Of a DNA stretch of 37,419 bases, positions 21,481 through 33,280 are shown one piece after another. This DNA is from Fonticula-like sp. SCN 57-25. Lineage: Eukaryota; Nucleariida; Rotosphaerida. The position numbers and the translations under genes are program-made. The DNA lies in contig MEDX01000034.1 in assembly GCA_001724245.1 (NCBI GenBank), positions 1 to 37,419 on the forward strand. The letters run 5' to 3'. Within the stretch, counting starts at the first letter, position 1. Each line of letters begins with the position of its first letter. The notes beneath the pieces are model-generated. The model was not told the origin of the DNA. It saw nothing but the letters and a program-made list of their open reading frames with translations, and ran no database searches.

Positions 21481-23149
21481 TCACAGCTCGACCTTTGCAA
21501 ACACGCGCTGGCCGTCCTCTGCCTGCTCTGTGAATACAATCTCATTGGCATTCCCGTCTTCCCCCCTCGTCACTCCGACGCGGCACTCCTTTGGCAGCCC
21601 TGCGAACACCCCCCCTGCGTCGCCGCCTTCGTGGAGCTCGAGCGTCCCGTCGTGCCAGCGTCTTTTGCGCTCGCCAGCAATGTACTCTTTGAACCACTGC
21701 TGCTCGAGCTTGAGGTGGATGCGCCTTGTGAGCCTGTTGTGCGCGCCGACCGCGCGGTCGCTAACAGACCGCCACGCGTCCGCGCCGCCGCACTTTCGGC
21801 ACACCCATGCGAGCTGCTTGAGGTGTCCCTCACGCGGGATGAACGGGTAGTGGCACATCTGGTGGTAGCCCCACCGGCAGCAGTCGCAAATTACAATCAC
21901 ATTGCCCGCCTGCGGTCTCGCATCGCCGCACTCCTTGCACGGCGTCTGCGCCACGCGCTGCGCCGCCAGAGACGCCTTGCGCGCAGCGGCGGGGACATAC
22001 GGCGCCGACGGGTGAATGTGCGTCGAAGAGCCAGACGCCGACGCCGACGCCGACGACGCCGCGGCAGACGACGGGACGCGGCCCTTTGGCGCAATCAGCA
22101 CGACCGACTTTGGCGTAGAGTTTAGATGTGCCGAGGCAGCGTCCGAACTGCTCGCGACACCGCCCTCGTGCGCCGCACCGCCCGCTGACAGCATGTCCGC
22201 GTCGTAACCCTCCGGCTCGGCGACGGGCTTGAACATGGACGATGCAGACCACGAGGCCGACTGGCGTTTGCGGCTGCTGCGGTGGTAGTCATAGTCGGCA
22301 AAGCAGTTCGTCCCTTCCTTTGCGTCCATCTCGCGAATGCTCTCGCCGACGTGCTCGCCAAGGTGCGCCACCATCATCGTCTTGTCATTAAACCGCTCCG
22401 TGCTGCGCGCCACAGGCCGTCAGAAAAAGGGCCAGCAACAGAAAAAAAGGCTTCACGTACCATGTTCCCCACCGGCACGTTAGCGGAGCGAGAAACTTTT
22501 TAATGTGGCCCTGCACGTGGTTCCTAAACGTGCGCCAGTTGGGCAGGCCTTGCCGGCACAGCGCCCACTTGCACTGAAAGTTTTGCGCCGGCAGCATCGA
22601 GTCGTCCATCGGCACTTCCACCTGGCTGCGCTTCCCGGCAAGGGTGTAGCGATTCACAGAGCGGAACGTACGCATCATACCCTGCGAGGTGGCCACCGCA
22701 GCAGCAGCGGCGGCCGTAGAAGAGGTCGTCAGCGGTATGCTCGGGCTGACGGATTCCGGTCCGGACGAAATCGGGGCAGCCAAAGCGTGGCTCTGGAGAT
22801 GAGGATGAGGGCGACTGGACAGCGATGACGACGACGACGAGGCATCACCATCGGCGCCATACATTTCCGAGTCGCGGCCGGTGAAAAGCGCAAGCGCCGC
22901 AAGGCCGCGTCCATGTGAAGGCGCAGCGGGCGGGACATACGGGTGCGCCGACTGAGGTACATGCGGCTGAAGAACAAAGGATCCGGGGCCGGGCAGCAGT
23001 CGATTGGGCATCAGAACCCCACTCGGTCCCATCGGCAACCGAATCGGGGCATCAAGAGAGGGCTGAAGAGGAGGAAGCGTCACGGGCGCGCCAGTGTAAT
23101 GAGGTATATTTGTCAGGTCAGGAAGACCGCCAAGGCTACGCGGATCCAT
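21481..23149 (-). CDS. zinc-finger protein with two C2H2 fingers and a PHD-like finger
   Basis: Exons 23149-22461 and 22402-21481 give 536 aa. The first 150 residues are Pro/Ser/Ala-rich and disordered. Two classical C2H2 fingers follow: Cys193-Cys198-His211-His215 and Cys225-Cys230-His243-His247, both with C-x4-C-x12-H-x3-H spacing and joined by a short linker; the intron falls inside the second finger, in the codon of Cys230. After a Ser/Ala linker containing DYDYHRSSRKR, a C4HC3 PHD-like finger starts at Cys385 (CKECG..., CDCCRWGYHQMC, WVCRKCGG). PHD fingers read histone tails, so a chromatin or transcription role is likely. The wide-spaced finger pair recalls those of RSC/PBAF subunits, but I cannot assign an orthologue. 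The C-terminal 100 residues contain basic and acidic helices of unknown role. It diverges from the small gene at 23288. Confidence 0.85.
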
Positions 23150-23287
23150 CGCGAACCGCACACGCCAACGACCGCCAACACAAAAAAATATAACCAAAAA
23201 AATCACCCATTCCAGCTCATTCACCTATATGAGATACCCGACGCAGACATACCGAAACCGACCCACTGTCTGACCGGCTGAACGAGG

Positions 23288-23606
23288 ATGGCGGACGCGG
23301 TCAACAAGCCGGCGGAACCTGTTGTCGTGCAGCAGGCTGCGGGCGAGCAGGAGCCTCAGCAGGACAGGGAGATTTCGCAGACAGACCATTTGAACAAGAA
23401 GCTGCTGGTCAGCTTGCTCAATAGCTCGCGTGCTGACGGTACGCGTCTCGTGTGCAATTGCCTCGGCGCAGCTTTAAGCATGTGTGCTGACGCTCGCCTT
23501 GTGTTCTTCAATATCCCGCAATGTGTTACTAGACGTCATCGCCAAGTTTGCGGCGTTTGCGGGCGACGGCGACTCGGACGATGAGGGGCAAGAATGGCAG
23601 GCCTGA
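23288..23606 (+). CDS. small acidic conserved-looking protein
   Basis: Two exons (23288-23438, 23533-23606) code for 74 aa. I do not recognise it. After a Gln/Glu/Pro-rich leader there is an amphipathic helix DHLNKKLLVSLLNSS, a second short helix DDVIAKFAAFAG, and an acidic tail DGDSDDEGQEWQA ending in a tryptophan motif. Such small helix-plus-acidic-tail proteins are often subunits of larger complexes. Support for the gene: good ATG context, a standard GTACGC donor, an acceptor that keeps frame, G/C-biased codons and a shared promoter region with the zinc-finger gene. An alternative acceptor within the intron cannot be ruled out. Confidence 0.6.
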
Positions 23607-24015
23607 TCTGATCGCCTTTCTTTGTCATGTCTTTTGTGGCGCTATCAATTTCGATTGTGATTCTTAGGATATTATTGCATTCGTTTGTACAAAAGGAAAA
23701 TTAATGTCAAACGCGAGACGCGAGCATGGAAGATACGGCAAGCACGATACAATCAGCGCGCAAAAGAAAGGGTATTATAGAATAATGTATATCACTCAAT
23801 TGCTTCAAAAAACATGAAGCGGTTCTAGAAATGCCGAGGGCAAAATCGCAGTGGAAGGGCGCACGCCGCAACAAAAACACTACACATTCATACAGGCGAG
23901 TGGCGCAAGCCATCAGGCGAAAAAGTAAAACAAAGCAAAGCAACAACGTCTAGAGAGCAAGCACAATGCCAGCGATAGCATTCGAAATAAAAAAGATAAC
24001 AGGTCGACGGCCGCC
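23607..24015. other. convergent 3' spacer, no gene seen
   Basis: This 409-bp AT-richer stretch separates the stops of the small gene and the IP3 receptor. It must hold both 3' untranslated regions. No coding frame, RNA gene or repeat was identified. AATAAA occurs on the plus strand near 23986, rather far from the small gene's stop. Confidence 0.5.
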
Positions 24016-27000
24016 CTAGTGCGCCGAGCTTTCGGTGTGCCTCCTCGTCATAAAGGTCCGCAGGGTCTGCCTTGCGAGGTGTCTCTGGCGCTCCGCGAGC
24101 TCGATCCTGAGCATCTCGAGCTGCCTCGTGAGCATGACCGTGACAGACTGCGACGACTCGAGCTGGAGCCTGAGCTTTCCGAGCTCTGCGCGCTCGTTTG
24201 TGTCGGGCGACTCGTCGAGCGAGAGGGTGCGCAGGCGCGGGAACCACTCGAGGTTCTCGCTCGCGATGAGGTCCGCGACGTACGTCTCGGGCCCCGTGTA
24301 CTCTGTGGGGTCCTTGCACCTGAGGTGGACGATAAAGTAGAGGTAGTGCCAGAGGTTGTGCTCGGACTGCGTGTGCATCTCAAAGGTGGTCGAGCGGTTC
24401 TCAAAGGCCGAGCGGTCCAGGCCGCAAATGAAGCAGGTGTTGCGGCGGTTCTCCTCCTTTTCATTCTTTTCCGCGCGCAGGTCGGCGAACGTGTCAATGA
24501 TCACACCAAAAATGAGGTTAAGGACGATAATGATCACGATGAAGAAGAAGGAAAGGTCAAAGATGACGCGCGTCACAAAGAGCGGCTCGCTCACCGACTT
24601 TTGCTTGAGGACGTCGCCAATGCCGCCGCCGTTGCGCAGACCGAGATTCAGCGTTGTCACAAGGCACATTATAAGCGAGTCGCAGGAGCGCTCGTCGTCG
24701 CCGTTCACTTCCACGAGGAAATCGTCGCGAAGGATAAGGAAACCAATCACCGAAAACATGTAGATAATGATCAGGCCAAAAACGGCCGTCATAAAGATCG
24801 ACTTGCCGTTCCTCGTCACCGACCGAATCACGTTCCGCAGCGTGTCGTCGCGGACAACAACGTCAAAGAGCAGCGGCGCATGGAAGAGCGGGTTCACAAA
24901 CACGGCGAGCATGCAGCATAAAAAGTACCCAACATAGTACACGGGCAGGAGGTCTTCCCACAAATGCCCTTTTCGCAGCAGCAGCAGGCCATAGTTGCCA
25001 AAGTAACTCACAAGGATCACGAGCGCGCTCGCAATCTGGACGAGGCCGAGGGCAAAGATCAAGCCGGCTGAAATCGTATCAAACCACGACTCCTCCCAAT
25101 CGAACGGATACGTGGCCGCAATCAGCACGTTGATCATAAGGGTCAGGAGGAACGACACCTGCTTCCACTGCATCATGTGCTGCGTGAACCAGTAGAGGCG
25201 CTCCTGCGAACGGAGGAGGTTCTGCCAGAGCATCTCGTGGTACAGGCCGTCCACGCGGCTGAAAAAGTCGGGTACCTTGGAGCCTTGGTCGTCGCGTGCG
25301 GTGTTAATCTCCACATCCAGCCGCGACTCGTCGGTAAGGTACTTGCACACGGCCGGCTTGGAGTAGTAGAGCACCTGCAGCTGGCCCTCGCGGACAATCT
25401 CAACGGACCCAGTGTTGGCGCGCAGCTGCTGGATCGTCGGGTCCGGCTGGTCGAGCTGGCTTGCGAGCGCGGCATTGGCGCCCGACAGCTGGTGCAGGAG
25501 AATGTACGTGCTGCTGCTCACTTCCAGCGCGAGCGGCGAGATATGCTGGCCAACATCAGAGTACGCGAGCAGCTGGCGGTGCGCGCTCTTGAGCGTCTTG
25601 AGCAGCTGCAGCGTGTCCATGCTGATAATCAGCTTCTCGGCAACCACGTCCGTCTGGCGGCTCTCCAAAAGACTCAGCAAAAAGGTGACGAAATTGCGCT
25701 TGAGGTTGAGTGCGGCTTCGGCGCGCTCCGCGGCGTTCACGCCAAAGGAGCGCTCCATCGACAGCACGCCGTGCGCGAGCTCAAACGTGTGCGCATCGTG
25801 CGTCGCGACGCACAGCTGGTTGTCCTTGTTGGGCCCCTGGCAAAACTCTGTCAAAGAAATGATGCACTGGTTGAGCAGGCCAAGGCGCGCTTCCTGCGAG
25901 AGGCAGCCCTGCACGCTGTACGTGCCGGACGGCGTCAGGCAAAGGCAGTCCATGTAGTCCTGCGTCAGCTGAACAATGTTGTTGCGCCGCATCAGGTTCT
26001 GCAGGTCGTTGTGGTGGTGCTCGCACATGAGCTGCGCCAGCCGCATAATGTTCTGAATGACCTTAAAGTCGCCGTCCTGCGGCGAGTTGCGCGTGTGACG
26101 ATAGCGATCAGTATAGTTGCGCGACATGCCGTAGACGTCGAGCTCTTCCATCGACTCTTCAATGCGGATCACCAGCGCCTTGAAAAAGGGCACCTCGACT
26201 TCGGGCGTGCGAACGCGCTCGTACAGCGCCGCCTGCACGTCGCGATTGCCGCCGTCGAGAAGCGCCACGCACAGACTGACCGTCTCATTGTACTCGACGG
26301 TCGGCAGCGCATTGTCCTCGCGGGCAGCCAGCAGCATCAGGTCGACCAACAGGTTCGTCAGGCCGCACTTGTTCAGCTCATTCTGGATCTCGACGCGCTC
26401 ATCGGCCTTGCGCTCAAGCACCTCTTCAATACCGTTCTCGAAATGCTTTACAAGTTCGCGCTGGGAAAGCGCAGTGCCCTCGCGGGCAATGGTCGGAGGC
26501 GAGAGCATGTCGTTGAAGAGGCGCAAGAAGGGCAGGCGCATCTTTTCGCCGTTAGAGGACCGCAAATGGTCAATGATGCGCGTGAGGAGCGCCTCGGAAG
26601 ACTGGCTCGCGTCACGCCGATTGAACGCCTGAAGCAGGTCAACGCGCTGAAGAACAGTCACAAGAGCGTGGCGCTCGGCCTGAATCATCGGCTCATTGTC
26701 GCGCTCCAGAACGTCCCTAAAGTCCTGCATCGACGAGGAGATCACGCGAATCTTTTCCAGCTACATGGCCGTGAGCAAAAACATAAAAAAAAACAAGCCA
26801 CGTACATGCGAGTCGACCGACGGGCGCCGCGAAATGATTCCCTTTTTGTTGCGCACGTTCTCCAAAAAGTTGTTGATGGCCTTGTTCGCAACGCGCCGCT
26901 TGGACAGGTACGCCGGGACTTCCATGCCGAGCGTGTGGTTCATCGGCAGGCGTCGCTCGAGGAAAGCGTTGTACATTGCCTGCACGGCGGCCTCGAGCGC

Positions 27001-30000
27001 CGACTTTGCACGCACATGGAGCCACCTGCAGTACGAGAGGCGGAAAAGAGCGCTGAAAAACTCCATAAAGCTCTTGTGCTGGGCCGATCCCGGGAGGATT
27101 CGCACGGGGTTTGTCGGGTTGGTCAGGATGAACTGGATGGCGCGCGTCATTGTCTGGGCGCAGTACTCGGTGAGCTCCTTGACCGACTCGCCAAAGTTGT
27201 TCTGGTGGACTATGTCGAGGTCCTTCATGAATGACTCTATGAGCGTCCAGAGCAGGGGGCTCGCGCCGAGCTCGCGCGTGTCGGTCTCCGCAACAATGTA
27301 CACGTTGGTGAGGAACTTTACATAGGCGTCCTTGACTTCGACAACCGTGCTCGGGTGGATGATGGTGCGGACAACGTCCTCGAGGGTCAGCATGCCCTGG
27401 CACTTTATCTGCGCGAAAGCGTTCCGGCCTTCAGAGCACTCGGCCAGCAAGTGAATCATATTGACGTGGAAGGCAAGCTCGCCCTCATCGGCGGGTTCGC
27501 TCGAGTGCATGATCTTGATCAGTGACTGGAACGACACGTCATCATTGTAGAGCTGCAGCACGTTGTGGTCCGCCATGGCGAGCGCGTTAAGAACAACGTC
27601 CTGGTTCTTTCTGTTCGGCGCGTCGTTCACGGTCACCAGGCTGCGAAGGAACCGCACGTACGAGACGTGGCGGCCATGGCGCTCGATGGCGTTCACAAAG
27701 TACGTGATGACAGTGTCGGAAACAAGGCTGCACAGGTGCGCATTGCCGCCGAAAATGCTCAGAATCGTGTCGGCGGCGTAGCGGTGGATGCGCATTTCCT
27801 CCAGGATAAACTGGATTTCGCCGTGCAGGAGCTTTTGGTTCTCGTCGTTGTTGCGGCAGAACTGCTGCAAAAAGGTGTGCGACAGCTTGTACACCGCCGA
27901 AACGTCCACCTTCTTGAGCGGTCGAATGTGACGCAGCCACGAAAGAACCTGCACGTGCGCTCCAAGATACCGCGACAGCCGCTGTGACTCCTTGTTGACG
28001 CGCATCTCAGTCGACCCATGGCCCGTGGGCGTGCTGGCGCCAGAGGAGAACGTGGCGTTGCAGAGCTTCCGAAGCGACTGGGCCGCCACCGTCATGTTGA
28101 ATTGCGGCGGCGGCTCCTCGAGGTTATCAAGATTAAAGTGCGATGCGGACACGGTTGACTGCAGACGAGGAATGTTTTCCGGAGAATTGCGCGGCGGCGT
28201 CCCGTCCTCGCTCGCAAAGCGCGCAACAGGAAGCGACGATCCCGAGCTCTGCCGACGCAAAAACTTTGGCGAGGACGGCTGGCTTGCCTGACTCGCCGAG
28301 GCAACCGAGCTGTCGCCGTCGGACATGTTTGACGTCGAGCGCCGATGCGTCTTGTGCTGCTTCTTGAGCAAGCGCAGCTGAACAACGCGCTCGGCCTTGC
28401 TGTCCACGACGAGGCGAAGCGTGTCAACGGCATCCTTGATCTGCATGTAGTGGTCGATGTCTTCGTTTGACACGAGCAGCTGAATCTGCTTCAGGACGCG
28501 CGTAACCTCGGCGTGCTGACCAAAGTGGCGCAGAAGTAGCTGCATGGCGGACGACACCAGCGGCGGGTGGTTGATCGACACGAGGCTCAGCAGAATGCGG
28601 ACAAACTCGGTTCCGCCCTGACCGTCAAAGTCGAGCTCCGAGGCGTGCTCGTAAAAGTTGATCAACGAAAGATCAATATCCTGCTCCTTTTCATCGTTGC
28701 CGCCATTCATCTGCTGCCCCAAGACGTGCTTGCGATACTTTACAGCAAGTTAGAATAGCCACAATAAAAGACGAGCATCGGCGTACCAGCTGATCGATGG
28801 ACTTTAGCGACTCGGTCCAGAAGGAGCCAATCTGAAGCTCATCCATCAATTGGTCCAGGGACAGCGCATTGGTCCTCGCGTGCGCAATCACCTTACCGGG
28901 CGACGATTTCGAAACCCTGCCGGGCGACAAACGCGACTTAATCATATCCGCCGACGAAGTGCGCGACTCGGGCAGCACCTTGCCCGACTCTACCGCTTCG
29001 ACAAAGGCCTTTTCCTGGCCGCGTCCCTTGAGGACGGCCTCTGAAGGCTTCTTCCAAGCCATCCCCAGCACCGGGTGCGGCGTTTTCAAAGGGGCCGGAA
29101 TCGTCGCTTGTGAGGGACCGCTAGCGGCAGGCGTGGCGTCCGAGGGAGCGGGCGTGGCAGGCACAGAAACGTCTATAGTGAGGGGCGCCGGCGACCCAGG
29201 CGCGCTCGGTGCGGCAGCGGAAGCGAGCGCAGGAGCGGGTGTACTCGCCACCGGTGTTGCCGCCGCCGGTGTCGTTGCCGCCGGTGTCGTCGCCGACGAC
29301 GTCGTTGTAACCGTCGGGTTGAAATTCGCCAGCAGCTTGAGATTCGAGCCGCCGCGCTTCACCGAGCCCGGCTGCGGCGGAGACGGCTCGATGCGCCTCT
29401 TGAACAGGACGAGCAGCTGGGAGACGCGGTAGTCGAGACGCAAATCCGTGACAAATTCAACGATCTGAAGCACACGGGTCTTGATGTCCAGGACGATCGG
29501 AGAAACAACGTCAAACGGTCCGCTGCGCGTCGAGCCGCGAGGGGTCGCCGCCCCGCGGCCGCCATCGGAAAGAGTCGAATCGTCAAGGAGCGCCAGGAGA
29601 GTATCCATGAGCTTCATGAGCTCGGAAAACGAAAAGAAGCCAAAGCAGATAAGGTGACGCAGCATCTAAAGGCACACATTCAGCAAAGAGGCAAAACAAA
29701 AAAAAGGAAAAAAAAGCGTACCAGAACAATCTCCAACGTAAAGTAATTCATCTGCGGGTCGTCGATGCAATCTTGGTCGGGTTGGCAGACATTCACCAAG
29801 TACTGCACGACAACCTCCTTGAGCGGTGTAAAGCGCGGCAAGTCATCGGGCCCGGTATCGTCTCCGGCAAACATAGAGTACGTCTCGGGCGAGATGCTCT
29901 GCTTGATATCCGACCACATGCGGGCGTACTTGATGGGCGGGACCAGCTCGTGCGGATCGCAGTTGACGTGGATGTACGTCACAAGGCTAAGGGAAATGTC

Positions 30001-32852
30001 AGCGGACCATATCGATGCAAACGACAGCGTACCGAGCAAAGGAAGCGCGCAGGCTGTAAGAGTAGTGCTCCTTGAATGCGCACTCGAGTAGCAATTCAAG
30101 CGGGATCTTGTGCTGCAGCGCGGTGATCGAGGTGTACTGCCTGTCCAGGCAGATCTGGGCAAACAGATCCAGCTGCGCCTGAAAGTACTTTAGCGCGTGT
30201 GCGCTTTCTGACGTTTCCGACTTTCCTGCCTCCTCAACTACCTGCTCAAACGGAACGCTCATCACTACAGCGACGAAAAGAGCGTTAGATTATGAACAAG
30301 CAAGCAAAAATGCAACGTACGGTTACCGTCGACATTCTTCCACAGCAGGTGAATCACGCCGTGCACGCGCTCGATTGACATGAGAATGTCTGCGTTGCGC
30401 TCCGACATGAGCGCCGAGCAGATGAGCTCTTGCGTGTTGGCGACGGCGAGGCCGTTGGCGGAGCAAAGATCCGTCAGGTACCTAAAGTACTGCGACTCGT
30501 GGTTCTTGCGGATGAGATTGATAAACGACTCGATCTCGCGCGCGCCAATGTTGCTCTCGAGCAACTTGCGGTTATTGTGCACGAGCGCCGTGAGCGTCTC
30601 CTCGGCGAGCAGCTGGTATCCAATCTGGAGCTGCATGAAGCCAAACCAGTGCGCAATGTGCTCCTGGTTCTTGCGGTAGTCGCGCTGCGAGTGCCGCAGT
30701 AGGCGGTAGCACAACTGGCAGATTGTCCGGATAGACGTATGCTCGATATTCTCAACCTCGGAAAGCTGAAGCAGCGTCCCGGAACACCCCTACAACGTCG
30801 AGGTAAGCAAGGTTTAAAGGACTGAGGATGGGTGCGCACGGGGTCGGAAAACGGCGCCTTGAGAATGTTAAACACCTCGTCTAGAATATTCTGCTCGCGC
30901 AAAACTTTTTGGCGATTGCGATCGGGAGTGCCCTCGCACAGCAGCGCAGAGTTGACCGTGCTGTCTAGGCGAAGCGCAAAAAAGATGAGATCAGAAAGAA
31001 TTTTAGTCGCCAACTTGAGCTCTAAAGATGAAACGCTCCCTATCAAAAGTGTTAGCCACGGCGTCGCAGCATGGCAAGCAAAACGTACCCTTGGCCAGCT
31101 TGATCGCAAATTGTGAAAGGAAAATGTACGCGTCGTTGGCAAAGTCGAGGTCGCGCACTTCCTCAGAGGTGACAGGGTGCATGGCGTATGCCTCGCGGTC
31201 GTCCTTGAGCTGCGCGGCGCCAACCTTGATCATGATCGGCTTATCCCTGTCCTTGTCCACAAGGATCCGCGTGCTATGCAGCCACGCGTCGTGGTAAAAC
31301 TGCCGCAGGCGAACAAACGCATGCTGCGGCACTTCCTCTTCCGGCTGGCAGATCACCGTCGGATCAAGCTCAAACGTGGCGTGCGGGTCATTCGCATCCA
31401 CCGTAGTCACCACATGGTACGCTAAGGCGGCGCGAAAGAGCATGAGAAAGGGAACGTGGCCTAATAGAATTGCACAAAAAGGAGACGTACAGGGACTGCC
31501 GAGCGTGAGCTTTGAGCGAAGCGAGTCTGGCGTCGGGTCATCGTCGGGGGCGACGCTCAGGTAGTGGCCGCTGGCAAGGTGCTTGAAGCGATACAGGCTT
31601 TTCCAGAGCCCAATTCCACCGCGACATGGGTTATCTACATCAAGGTTACACTTTTGCCCACTTGACAAACCCGCGCGTACCATTGATGATCTCCACCTCC
31701 CACAGGCCCTGCGACGTGGTCGCATCCGCCTTGGTGGAACGCCCAGTCTCGCGAAGGAATACGCGCAGGTCGTCCTTGTACGGCTCGCACGTCAAATACT
31801 ACACCGCTAGTGCGTCAGTATCGCGCGCTGCCTTTCCAAATGGAGTGTACCTTCTCCTGCTCGGCATGATAAAGGCGGATGACGTCACCGCCCTTGAGCA
31901 CCTTGTCCGCATTCGGGTGGTACTCTAGGAACAGGTTGACCTTCCACGGCGTCATTTGCGACGCCGCGTTAACCTCAAACGACTCTTCGTCGTCCTGAAG
32001 CTTGAACGGGCTGGCGTGGAGAAAGAGCTGTACGGTCGTCGACGAAAAGTACACCTGGTCGCCAACCATCACCTGATCGCCGTTGCTGCGCAGCTTGTAC
32101 ACGGGCGTCATGGTGAACCAGCACCCCTGCAGATAACGCGTTAGGCCAATCGAGGACACATTAAGAAGAGGTGCGCGCCTCGGATCCCATGTCGTCAAGC
32201 GTGACGCGGAGCGTGTTCTTCTCCACAAACGCCGGAAGACGGCGAGCGACATTTACAAATTTGTTGCTCTTGGTGTGCAACAGCTGAATCTGCTGGCCAT
32301 ACTGCACGACAGTGCCAAAGAGGCGACGATCGTCCTCCTCATTCAACTTTCGCTCTTGGTCGGCCGCATTCTGGATGTCCAGGAAAAGAGTTAGGGCAAC
32401 CGAAGAGCATCAAGGGACAAACATACGTAGAGCTTTTGCAAGTTGACAATGTCGGACACTTTGTTCATAACCGACCGCGACGCAATGTATTGGTTCTGCG
32501 CATTATACCGATGCATCGGGTACACGCGAAATTGACAATCTGGGCGGCGTCGGTCAGCGGTCAGGGGGTGGGGTCAATAGGCGTACCGCGAAACTTTCTA
32601 GGAATCTTTCTAAGGTCTCCCGCCGACGGCTGAATTATACAGCGGTTGTCGATGAGGCTGTTGCCACAGAGCGTCAGAACCAGGCAATCAACAAGATTGC
32701 TCGTACCCCAAGGTGCTCAGGAAGCCCTGCATTTCGTCCCCATCGGCGTAGAGCGAGATGACATCGCCCAGGCGCAGGGGACGCAGCGCAGCATTGCTGT
32801 GTGACGCCAGCCTGCTGTCGGCGAGGCCTCCTCCTCCTGACAGCAGATCCAT
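24016..32852 (-). CDS. ITPR: inositol 1,4,5-trisphosphate receptor (ER calcium channel)
   Basis: Fifteen exons (32852-32707, 32657-32587, 32539-32427, 32370-32179, 32126-31851, 31798-31681, 31634-31491, 31421-31089, 31021-30840, 30789-30321, 30264-30033, 29986-29722, 29665-28787, 28737-26806, 26760-24016) encode 2698 aa, the vertebrate length. IP3 binding opens this ER channel to release calcium. Order of domains: N-terminal suppressor (LRLGDVISLYADG, STLGLIDNRC), MIR repeats, IP3-binding core with FLRETGR near 280, PDRNRQKVLREQ near 500 and DYRKNQ near 565, RIH and RIH-associated helical domains, a Ser/Ala/Pro-rich insertion at about 28990-29330, six membrane helices at about 2310-2545, selectivity filter GGGIGD at 2495, and the C-terminal zinc finger CFICGLD with His-His plus a coiled coil. 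All arginines and lysines known to grip IP3 are kept. The start ATG has context ACCATGG. Intron 4 is a GC-AG intron. Confidence 0.98.
32127..32178 (-). other. GC-AG intron in the IP3 receptor gene
   Basis: This 52-nt intron begins GCGCGC and ends CTGCAG. No GT donor near the site keeps the frame, whereas GC-AG removal joins GSE to GCWF exactly as the family sequence (GNEGSW in animals) requires. The donor is the local GTGCGC consensus with C at position 2. An in-frame TAA inside the intron would stop unspliced messages. Confidence 0.85.
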
Positions 32853-33280
32853 GGTTCTTCTACCCTCGGCTGCCGTCCTGCGAAGCTGCCAAGAGTGTCT
32901 CTTGGGCACCCCCTACCAGAGGCTTTCCGACGCTTCTCGTGGCTTGGGCGCAAAACAAGACCACGCTATAAACCGCTCTCAACGCGTTCGACTGGGGCCA
33001 AGTGCCTACCCGCTGCCAGCGCACGCAGAGACCGGCCACCAAGCCGTAAGATGTCGCAGAGCAACGCCTTTCAGTGCCCGCCCCTTTTTGACGCGCAAAA
33101 AGAAGATCCGCAAACCACAGTGCTGTGACAATGCTGAGACATATCATGTTTTGGAAACCAGCCAATCACAACGCGATTCGAGGTATCACTCACACGACTT
33201 CTGTGCCCAAGCCCAGCCCAGTGCAGCGGTCGGTGCACCTGCCTGGATCTTGGATCCGCGCCCCGTGGGTCGCCGCCGCC
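32853..33280. promoter_or_regulatory. shared upstream region of the IP3 receptor and phospholipase C genes
   Basis: This 428-bp spacer lies between the two divergent start codons. It contains CCAAT at 33162-33166 (as CCAATCAC, 115 bp before the phospholipase ATG) and TATAAA near 32967. It also has a 25-codon plus-strand frame starting ATG at 33051 (MSQSNAFQCPPLF...) that ends before the phospholipase start, a possible upstream ORF. In-frame upstream Met for the receptor exists at 32909, but its context is poor. Promoter role is inferred from position and motifs. Confidence 0.55.
33162..33166 (+). promoter_or_regulatory. CCAAT box before phospholipase C
   Basis: CCAATCACAA lies 115 bp upstream of the phospholipase start and about 310 bp upstream of the IP3 receptor start, on the phospholipase strand. 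Confidence 0.4.

Noticed and set aside
21391-22125. 244-codon plus-strand frame opposite the zinc-finger gene
   Set aside because: Arg-rich antisense shadow of the PHD-like exon.
25177-27234. 685-codon open frame on the plus strand opposite the IP3 receptor
   Set aside because: It is the antisense shadow of the strongly conserved receptor exon; composition is Arg/Leu/Val-rich as expected from reverse reading of G/C-biased codons, and no family is recognisable.
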